This document shows positions 14,201-20,249 of a stretch of 21,552 bases of DNA, in pieces. Each line of letters begins with the position of its first letter. Positions within the stretch are counted from its first letter, which is position 1. The DNA lies in assembly GCA_964361185.1 (NCBI GenBank), contig CAYHZS010000006.1:1-21552 (forward strand). The letters run 5' to 3'. Both the position numbers and the translations under genes were made by a program. The stretch is from JBAZYZ01 sp964361185 (lineage in GTDB: Bacteria > Patescibacteriota > Minisyncoccia > Phycocordibacterales > VMEP01). The notes under the pieces are model-generated. The model made no database searches and was not told where the DNA came from. It was given only the letters and a program-made list of their open reading frames with translations.

Positions 14201-14220
14201 ATACCAGCATTAAATGTCAA
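14193..14220 (-). promoter_or_regulatory. Promoter of the T-box/ligase unit
   Basis: Perfect TTGACA on the minus strand (14220-14215), 16-nt spacer, then TAAACT (14198-14193). The expected start is near 14186, giving a leader of roughly 370 nt to the ligase ATG, a normal size for a transcriptional T-box. Confidence 0.65.
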
Positions 14221-14230
14221 GTGTTAATCT

Positions 14231-14386
14231 TTATTTCTTATTGATATGTTGCCAGAGCCAGACCGCGACGAGCACTCCCACAATTAGCCATACGGAGCAA
14301 AGAAGGACAGGCAGAATTCCGCCATACCCATACCCGCCCATCATTCCATAACCCCACCCCCCGTTGTATCCTATTAATCCCATCAT
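14231..14386 (-). CDS. 51-aa Gly/Met/Trp/Tyr-rich small membrane protein
   Basis: A short ORF starting ATG-ATG at 14386 and ending TAA at 14231. The N-terminal half is rich in Gly, Tyr, Trp and Met (NGGWGYGMMGGYGYGG), followed by one hydrophobic helix (about residues 24-45, ILPVLLCSV through VAVWLW) and a basic HINKK tail. This composition is like the small Gly-rich single-TM proteins seen in many bacteria, often near metal or envelope genes; that link is a general impression, not a family assignment. It is upstream of the T-box promoter and no Shine-Dalgarno is visible (TACT before ATG). No clear terminator separates it from the T-box promoter. Confidence 0.65.
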   Translation of the reverse strand: MMGLIGYNGGWGYGMMGGYGYGGILPVLLCSVWLIVGVLVAVWLWQHINKK

Positions 14387-14390
14387 AGTA

Positions 14391-14425
14391 TTAGTTTGTA
14401 GTGAGTAGTTGATAGTTTGTAGTTG
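14391..14425 (-). repeat. Five-copy degenerate heptamer tandem repeat
   Basis: On the minus strand five contiguous 7-nt units read CAACTAC, AAACTAT, CAACTAC, TCACTAC and AAACTAA, with consensus (N)(A/C)ACTA(C/T). The array ends 4 nt before the ATG of the 51-aa membrane protein, so it occupies that gene's promoter or leader region. The rest of the 14426-14517 stretch is AT-rich with no feature I can support. Confidence 0.7.
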
Positions 14426-14517
14426 AATACAAAAATCAAAACACTTACTAAATTATTTATTAATTTATGCTATTTTTAATATTCTATAATTGCCTAAGTA
14501 TAAACACAACATTCATT

Positions 14518-14551
14518 GACATTCAAACATTTTGCAAAATGTTTGAATGTC
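14518..14551. repeat. Perfect 34-bp palindrome
   Basis: GACATTCAAACATTTTG is followed immediately by its exact reverse complement, giving a 17 + 17 bp palindrome with no spacer. It lies 42 nt beyond the histidine-kinase stop codon. No T-run follows on either strand, so it is not a classical intrinsic terminator, though it could act as a 3' mRNA stabilising hairpin, a protein-binding site or a mobile-element remnant. Confidence 0.85.
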
Positions 14552-14593
14552 CGAGCAGAGAAAAATTAGGTTCTAGGCTTTGTGACCAATGCT

Positions 14594-16195
14594 CTACGAT
14601 ACCGCTTGAAACTCGACAAAGAATGTTGAGCCTTTACCTTCCCCTCCTGATTCAACCCTTATGTCTCCGCCGTGAGCTTTCATCATTTCTTTAGCCACAA
14701 AAAGACCCAGTCCGGTGCCGTTAACATGAACTTTAGAAACTTCATTGCCCCGGCTGAATTTTTCAAACAAGCGATCTTTGAGTTCTGGCGATATCCCAAG
14801 GCCTGAATCGGAAACTGCAAGCAAAATCTTGCCTTTATTTTTGGATAGGTTTACCCTGACAAATCCGCTTGGCGTGTACTTAATGGCATTGTCTATGAGA
14901 TTTAGAAGTACTTGTCTGATTTTCTCATAATCTACCGAGGTATTGTAAGGGCCATTTCTGTCACTATCATAAGTAAGCTCAAGGTTTTTTACATTGGCAT
15001 TCGGCATAAGCGCGTCAATTATGTCCTTGGCCATAACGCCTAAATCCACCTTCTCCATCTTATATTCCATTTTGCCGAGCTCTATTCGCGTTATGTTCAG
15101 GAAATCTTCTATAAGGTTAATTAAGTGCTGGCTGGATATGAATATCTTGCTTACCGAATCTTTAACCCTTTCACTCACTTCTCCAAATGAACCTTCATTT
15201 ATCATAGAGGCGTAGCCCTTGATGGCAGTTAGCGGAGCGCGCAACTGATGCGAAGCGAACGATAAAAATTCCGTTTTCTGTTGATCCAGCTCTTTCAACC
15301 GCGTATTCGCCACCTCCAAATCCTTGGCCAGTTTCTCGATTTTTTCCCGCGCCTCAACTTCTCCATAAACGCTACGGATAATTAGATACCCAAAGATGAC
15401 AACTGCGATAAAGAATAAACCTCTCAAGAGGAGCTCCAAAGGTGTTTTTGACAACGCCGTCTGGGCAAGCAAAGCAACCGAAACAAAAAATACTAAGATT
15501 TCGGTCGCTATTCCTTTGGCATTGAAAAGATGATGCTTGACTATAGAATATCCAAGAAAAAACGGGAATGCTCCGACCAAGAAATTTCCGTATGGGGGAA
15601 AAGGTATGTTGTACCAAAGAAAAAAATTGGTTAGCCCTCCGCCAAATCCGAAGACTGCGCCTAAAATTATGTAAAGTAGCTGACCTTTTTGCGCTACAGA
15701 TGAAGAGTTTAGATACGAGCGGATTAATATTACGAAAGCCGTCCCTATTAGGAGGGTATAAAGAAGAACAAGATAGATAGTGTATAGAACTCCCGGAATC
15801 GGCCAGTACGGAAAAAATAATTTCTCTGAAACGCCTATTATATAAAGCGGAGAAAAACTGAAATACAGGGTTACCATGCTTACAAAATACGATACATAAA
15901 GCATTGCCCGGTAGCGGCTTAGATTGTTTGTGATCCTGATAACCCAATGAAAAAAGAATACGGGGATAAAGAGCGATCCTATGGACAGCAAGTGAACCCA
16001 GAATAAAGCTATATCGCTGTTGTCTGCGGAAAGCCAGCGCCAGTATGAAAATGACCATACGGCAAAAGCCACTATCATGTAGAAAAACAATCTATTGACC
16101 GGCTCCTTCCAGTTTTTAAAGGCAACCAAGCCGCCAAGACTGACGGCTACTAAAAAATTTACTAATCCAGATGTGGCGAATAATTCCGGAGACAT
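14594..16195 (-). CDS. Membrane sensor histidine kinase with multi-TM N-terminus
   Basis: Orphan two-component sensor kinase. Residues 1-275 contain about eight hydrophobic segments, resembling the 7TM-type histidine-kinase input module rather than a periplasmic loop sensor. A short coiled linker (about 278-308) follows. The HisKA H-box FASHQLRAPLTAIKGY has the phospho-acceptor His316. The HATPase domain has N-box LLNLIDNAIKYTP (430-442), G1 DSGLGIS (463-469), F-box RLFEKFSRG (475-483) and G2 GTGLGLFV (493-500). Length is 533 aa. It starts 2 nt after the methyltransferase stop, so it is co-transcribed and probably coupled. There is no response regulator within the window. The input could be lipophilic or membrane-derived; this is inference from the TM-embedded sensor. 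Confidence 0.93.
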   Translation of the reverse strand: MSPELFATSGLVNFLVAVSLGGLVAFKNWKEPVNRLFFYMIVAFAVWSFSYWRWLSADNSDIALFWVHLLSIGSLFIPVFFFHWVIRITNNLSRYRAMLYVSYFVSMVTLYFSFSPLYIIGVSEKLFFPYWPIPGVLYTIYLVLLYTLLIGTAFVILIRSYLNSSSVAQKGQLLYIILGAVFGFGGGLTNFFLWYNIPFPPYGNFLVGAFPFFLGYSIVKHHLFNAKGIATEILVFFVSVALLAQTALSKTPLELLLRGLFFIAVVIFGYLIIRSVYGEVEAREKIEKLAKDLEVANTRLKELDQQKTEFLSFASHQLRAPLTAIKGYASMINEGSFGEVSERVKDSVSKIFISSQHLINLIEDFLNITRIELGKMEYKMEKVDLGVMAKDIIDALMPNANVKNLELTYDSDRNGPYNTSVDYEKIRQVLLNLIDNAIKYTPSGFVRVNLSKNKGKILLAVSDSGLGISPELKDRLFEKFSRGNEVSKVHVNGTGLGLFVAKEMMKAHGGDIRVESGGEGKGSTFFVEFQAVS

Positions 16196-16197
16196 GT

Positions 16198-17079
16198 TTA
16201 TTTTTTGGCTATCATGACAAAATGGACCTTTAACGGTTCGAGCAGAATTTGGATATTTTCTTTTTTAAATCCAGCCTTCATAGCAATCTCTAAAAATTCT
16301 TCGGGTTGCCTATATATCATTTCCCATCCGACGAGATTGGTCACAAATTTCCTTTCCGGATTATCCGCGATGTTGGCGGTTATGAACGTTCCTCCTTTCC
16401 GCAGGTGAGTGTAGACGTGGGAAAAGAACTCTAGTACTTTATCGTCGTTAAAATAATCCATCAGTCCGACCGTTTCTATGATATTCGGATGAGCCATTCC
16501 TTCATAATGAGCATGGAATTTTTTAGCTAAATCTTCAATCCACCTGAACGAAAAATTGTTAGGGAAATGTTTAGTTGATATAAGCTTACGACTGTACTCG
16601 AGGGCATGCGAACTTTTGTCCAAGAAAGCAACCGATATTTTATGATTTAAAAATTCGGGATTATCCACTGATTCTATGATTGCCCTTGCTGAACCGGAAG
16701 CCACGCTTAAGATGCTAATTTCGTCCCTGTTTGCGATGCTGTTTTTTATAGCTTTAATCAGCTCGCGTTCAACCAAACGTAATCTATTGCGTACGGCTTT
16801 TGGGTTATTGGTGCTAAACCATATGTAATGGAAAAATCTCTGAAGAAGGTTTCTCACTCTGTGCGGCTGTCCTTCCTGATAAAGGATTTCTATCGCGGCA
16901 TGAGTAGTTACGTTTTCTAAAATATCCTTGGCTGGCTTATTAGTTTTCTTTACAATTTCCCGCAAACCTGAAGGCAAAGAATTCAGTATTGGAATAAAAA
17001 ACAGGTTAAAAACGCTCTTAAGAGTGCTGTTGGTTTCGTAGCCGATATTGGAATCACAATCTACTATAATATTTTGCAT
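16198..17079 (-). CDS. Class I SAM-dependent methyltransferase
   Basis: Rossmann-fold methyltransferase with an about 115-residue helical N-terminal extension. Motif I is ISILSVASGSAR (121-132), an ASGSxR variant of the usual GxGxG. The beta-2 acidic residue that binds the ribose is Asp154 in VAFLDKSSHAL. ETVGLMDYF (202-210) and LRKGGTFITANIAD follow as motifs II/III-like strands. The ATG at 17079 is chosen because a GGGAG and a TATAAT lie just before it; an in-frame TTG 30 nt earlier has no such support. The ASG motif and the LMDYF block remind me of the PhcB-type fatty-acid methyl-ester synthases of quorum sensing, but I cannot confirm this. It lies between a hydrolase and a sensor kinase. 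Confidence 0.8.
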   Translation of the reverse strand: MQNIIVDCDSNIGYETNSTLKSVFNLFFIPILNSLPSGLREIVKKTNKPAKDILENVTTHAAIEILYQEGQPHRVRNLLQRFFHYIWFSTNNPKAVRNRLRLVERELIKAIKNSIANRDEISILSVASGSARAIIESVDNPEFLNHKISVAFLDKSSHALEYSRKLISTKHFPNNFSFRWIEDLAKKFHAHYEGMAHPNIIETVGLMDYFNDDKVLEFFSHVYTHLRKGGTFITANIADNPERKFVTNLVGWEMIYRQPEEFLEIAMKAGFKKENIQILLEPLKVHFVMIAKK

Positions 17080-17114
17080 TTCTCCCAAATTATATACCAA
17101 AAACTCCAATAGCT

Positions 17115-18038
17115 CTAGGAATTTGAATGTTTTTTCTCTAAAGCACCAAGAGCTGAATCAATCAGATGCGTGTAGACCTTGGGGTGTTTTGATATTTCGT
17201 AGTGCCCTCCCTTAACAGAATAAAAACCATCAATAATTTTGGAATTGCCTAATTGCTTTTGCATCGAATCCATCGGGAAAACTGCGTCATCAGCGCCGTG
17301 TATTACTGAAATACCAACTCCTTTATCATGTAGGGTTTTAAGTGTCTCCCTTATATCCGATTCAGAAATAGATATGGCCTCGTCTGTTGCCCGAAATGGA
17401 TTTTTGTTTATGTAAACAATGAGATCCCTAAGAGACTTAAGTGCTTGTTTCTGTACCGGCCTATGAGTAAGACCGTGGGCGACATTTTTGATAGTTTCTG
17501 AAGCAAAACGTGTAAGTAGCTTGAGGTTGAAAAATGAATTTTTACCGACAAGTCCGCCTGGACTTACGAGTACAATATTACGGAATAGACCAACTTGTTC
17601 AGATTCAGAATTCGTAGAAGATAGCGCAGCTAGGGCAATATTTATCGCTCCCTCTGAGTGAGCCACTGCATCTATCTCTTTTATACCCTTATTTTTTAGG
17701 ACCGTTTGTATTGCGCCTGCTTTTCTAAGCTCGGCAGTATGACCATCATTTTTATCATTTATATCCCCACCAACCCTCAAGTGTGTGAGAGAAATTACCC
17801 TATGACCAGATTTAAACAACTCTCTTATCGATTCTTTCAGTGTTTCCGGAGATTCTCCCCATCCTGGGGCAATAATTACGGGAACTTCTGTTTTAAGACT
17901 ATCCGGAGAAACATCGACAACTTCTATTTCTTCGCCCAAAAAATCAAAAAACTCTTTCCTGTTGAATTGTTCCTCAAAATTATCAATAGACTCTTGTTTG
18001 TTTGGAGTTTGTTGCTCTGCGGGTTTATTTTCCAGCAT
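17115..18038 (-). CDS. Alpha/beta hydrolase
   Basis: Predicted serine esterase, lipase or thioesterase of the alpha/beta hydrolase fold; substrate unknown. From the ATG at 18038 the product is 307 aa. An acidic, Gln-rich N-terminal tail (1-50) leads to the first core strand VPVIIAPGWGES. The nucleophile elbow is AHSEGA (126-131, Ser128). The acid is in HGADDAVFP (Asp250 or Asp251) and the catalytic His in GGHYEISKHP (His279). No signal peptide, so cytosolic. An in-frame TTG 6 nt upstream is less likely than this ATG. It heads the hydrolase-methyltransferase-kinase set, with 35 nt before the methyltransferase ATG, and has an extended -10 box just upstream. Confidence 0.85.
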   Translation of the reverse strand: MLENKPAEQQTPNKQESIDNFEEQFNRKEFFDFLGEEIEVVDVSPDSLKTEVPVIIAPGWGESPETLKESIRELFKSGHRVISLTHLRVGGDINDKNDGHTAELRKAGAIQTVLKNKGIKEIDAVAHSEGAINIALAALSSTNSESEQVGLFRNIVLVSPGGLVGKNSFFNLKLLTRFASETIKNVAHGLTHRPVQKQALKSLRDLIVYINKNPFRATDEAISISESDIRETLKTLHDKGVGISVIHGADDAVFPMDSMQKQLGNSKIIDGFYSVKGGHYEISKHPKVYTHLIDSALGALEKKHSNS

Positions 18039-18049
18039 TTTCAAGATAA

Positions 18050-18058
18050 ATTATAACA
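18050..18058 (-). promoter_or_regulatory. Extended -10 promoter of the hydrolase operon
   Basis: Minus strand TGT-TATAAT (hexamer 18055-18050) gives a perfect TGN-TATAAT extended -10. The ATG is 11 nt further on, predicting a leader of about 5 nt. The -35 region is poor, as is common for extended -10 promoters. Confidence 0.5.
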
Positions 18059-18091
18059 CATTTACGCTATCACACTCATTGCTTGAAAAGT

Positions 18092-18769
18092 TTAATTCTT
18101 CAACATCCTGCCGATTTTATTCATTATTTTCTGCGCGGCGGATTTATAATCTATTTGGTCATCCTCGCCTTTACCGGAAAAAAGTTCTTCAGGATAAATG
18201 GGCTTACCGAAAGTAAGCGTTATTTTTTTCTTGCGCGTAAAAAAATCTCTGGTAGACATTTCATGCACCCCCTTAACAGCGACCGGAATAATTGGAGCGC
18301 CCGATTCTTTTGAAAGGAAGGCTATACCGCCGTGAGCCTTGCCCAGCTTGCCGTCATGCGACAGTCCCCCTTCGGGGAAAATAAGGAGTGATTTTCCCAT
18401 GTGAAGTATGGATATGTGCATATTGAGGGATAACTCATAATTTTTCAGACCCTCACGCACAGGATACGCTCCCCACAGCCTGAAGAATCCACCTCCATAT
18501 ATGAATGAAAGAGGTCCGCTTTTTTCGTAGAATTCACGTTTTTTAGCCACATAATAAATCGGGCTAAGTTGCGAAAGAAACGGCAAAGCCGCTGGTAGAA
18601 GTATCGGGTCAAGCTCGCTCGTGTGATTGCCAGCAAAAATTACCGGTCCCTCCATATTTTCTATATTTTCCGAGCCTTTAATCTCAAAATCGGCAAAAAA
18701 TTTAAGCGCTATCCTTGTCGGAGGCCAGATAAAATTTTGGAGAACAAAAGGGAAAGTTGTTCTGATCAT
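18092..18769 (-). CDS. plsC: 1-acyl-sn-glycerol-3-phosphate acyltransferase (PlsC-like)
   Basis: Membrane-associated LPLAT acyltransferase, expected to acylate lysophosphatidate to phosphatidate. Block I is NHTSELD (48-54), giving the catalytic HX4D with His49 and Asp54. Block II corresponds to GGFFRLWGAYPVREG, block III to FPEGGLS (131-137), and block IV to APIIPVAVKG. A hydrophobic N-terminal stretch (1-25) may anchor it. At 225 aa it matches PlsC (about 240). The ATG at 18769 follows dnaJ by 26 nt, and a small hairpin GCAGAA/TTCTGC sits in that gap. Related LPLAT enzymes with other acyl acceptors cannot be excluded. Confidence 0.88.
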   Translation of the reverse strand: MIRTTFPFVLQNFIWPPTRIALKFFADFEIKGSENIENMEGPVIFAGNHTSELDPILLPAALPFLSQLSPIYYVAKKREFYEKSGPLSFIYGGGFFRLWGAYPVREGLKNYELSLNMHISILHMGKSLLIFPEGGLSHDGKLGKAHGGIAFLSKESGAPIIPVAVKGVHEMSTRDFFTRKKKITLTFGKPIYPEELFSGKGEDDQIDYKSAAQKIMNKIGRMLKN

Positions 18770-18795
18770 ATGCCGCAGAAAGTACTTCTGCTTAA

Positions 18796-19881
18796 TTATA
18801 GCCCTTCGTTTTTAAGCTCCTCGATTATACTGCGCGACTTACGCGATAGTTTATTCGGAAGCTTTATATCAAGTTTTATCAGGAGGTCTCCTCTTCTGTT
18901 TGGCGAAAGGACCACTCCCTTGCCCTTCACGCGCAAAATTTCGCCCACAGAGACACCCTCGGGTATTTTTACGGTAATTGCCCCATCAAGGGTCTTAATG
19001 ACTCGCTCTGTGCCTAAGAGAGCCTCAGAGAGCTTAACCGGCAAGTTCATTACCAGATTATGGCCGTCTCTCTTAAAAATCGGGTCCTGGGTAACGCTTA
19101 CTTTCACATACAAGTCGCCCGAAACTCCGTTTGAGACCGCTTCTCCTTGACCGGAAAGCCTTATCATTTCGCCGTGCTCTATGCCGGCAGGAATCCTGAC
19201 GGAGACCTCCTCTTGTTTTTTTGTAATACCGTGCCCATGACAGGACGAGCACTTTTCCTCGGGGACAGTTCCCAGCCCGTGGCAAGTATCGCATTCGCGA
19301 ACGCTGGTAAAAGCGCCCATGAATGATTTCTTGGTTTCATGAATTTTACCCTGACCATTACAGGTCACGCACTTTTTTTGCTTGGTTCCGGGCTTGGCTC
19401 CATTTCCTTGGCAGGTACTGCAAGTTGTATTTTTAGTGATGAGAATTTTTCTCTCACTTCCGAAAATGGAGTCAGCAAAGGAGATATTTATTTCAATGGA
19501 AATATCACGCCCGCGTCTCTCTCGCGAACCTCCATGACCTCCCGTAAAGAATTCGTTAAAGATGTCGCCCAAGTTACCCATGTCAAAGCCGCCGAATCCT
19601 CCCTGAAAATCAGCTGGATTGAATCCGCCAAATCCTTCTGCTCCGAATCCCCCCTGCTGTGGCCCTCCACCGTCAAAAACACGCCCATAAGAATCGTATT
19701 GGGCCCGTTTCTGGTCATCGGAAAGCACTTGATAGGCCTCATTTACTTCCTTGAACTTTTTTTCGTCTCCTCCGTTTTTATCGGGGTGATATTTATGGGC
19801 AAGTTTATAGAACGCCCTTTTTATATCTTCTTTAGAAGCACTTTTTTCCACACCTAGCGTTTTATAATAGTCTTTAGACAT
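18796..19881 (-). CDS. dnaJ: Co-chaperone DnaJ (Hsp40)
   Basis: Type I Hsp40 that stimulates DnaK ATPase and delivers clients. The J domain (1-65) carries the essential HPD at 32-34. The Gly/Phe-rich linker spans about 70-120. Four CxxCxGxG zinc repeats begin at Cys154, Cys171, Cys197 and Cys211. The C-terminal substrate-binding beta domains follow (RIPAGIEHGEMIRLSGQGEA, KIPEGVSVGEILRVKGKG). At 361 aa it is slightly shorter than E. coli DnaJ (376). It follows dnaK, with a zinc-ribbon membrane protein gene between them. Confidence 0.97.
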   Translation of the reverse strand: MSKDYYKTLGVEKSASKEDIKRAFYKLAHKYHPDKNGGDEKKFKEVNEAYQVLSDDQKRAQYDSYGRVFDGGGPQQGGFGAEGFGGFNPADFQGGFGGFDMGNLGDIFNEFFTGGHGGSRERRGRDISIEINISFADSIFGSERKILITKNTTCSTCQGNGAKPGTKQKKCVTCNGQGKIHETKKSFMGAFTSVRECDTCHGLGTVPEEKCSSCHGHGITKKQEEVSVRIPAGIEHGEMIRLSGQGEAVSNGVSGDLYVKVSVTQDPIFKRDGHNLVMNLPVKLSEALLGTERVIKTLDGAITVKIPEGVSVGEILRVKGKGVVLSPNRRGDLLIKLDIKLPNKLSRKSRSIIEELKNEGL

Positions 19882-19910
19882 AGATTATTCTGTTTTTAGA
19901 ATTTAACTTC

Positions 19911-20240
19911 CTATTTAGGCAATATTTCGGAGCTATTACGCAAACATTCTATCACAATTTCCTTTCTTTTTCTCAAGCTATAGTCTTTCAATAAAGCCCA
20001 AATTGTTACAAAAAATAATAAACCGGGTATTAGTATATATCCTTCCTGCAAATTAACAAAAAAGCCAAATAAAGCGGCTACAAAAAGAGTCCAGAACATA
20101 AAACGCGTACCACCAGAAAGTGGGTACGTAGTCTGCTTGTGGCACGACAAACAAGTATATTTTGGAAAACCAGCCAAGAATGTTCTGTTGGGTTTATTTG
20201 TGATTTGTGACCCGCAATTTTCACATATAATTCTATTCAT
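19911..20240 (-). CDS. Zinc-ribbon plus two-TM hypothetical protein
   Basis: Function not recognised. The N-terminus holds two CxxC knuckles (Cys6/Cys9 and Cys30/Cys33), consistent with a zinc ribbon. Two hydrophobic segments (about 47-63 and 69-85) and a basic RKRKE cytoplasmic stretch follow. At 109 aa it looks like a small membrane protein with a cytosolic zinc finger. It lies 9 nt after the dnaK stop and 29 nt before dnaJ, so it is embedded in the chaperone operon. Whether it takes part in protein quality control is only suggested by position. Confidence 0.75.
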   Translation of the reverse strand: MNRIICENCGSQITNKPNRTFLAGFPKYTCLSCHKQTTYPLSGGTRFMFWTLFVAALFGFFVNLQEGYILIPGLLFFVTIWALLKDYSLRKRKEIVIECLRNSSEILPK

Positions 20241-20249
20241 GTTGATTCA

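Noticed and set aside
14391..14425. CRISPR array
   Set aside because: The unit is 7 nt with no spacers; there are no long repeats with regular spacers and no cas genes in the window.
14518..14551. Rho-independent terminator of the kinase operon
   Set aside because: The palindrome is AT-rich and has no T-run on the minus strand, so it is reported as a palindrome of unknown role.
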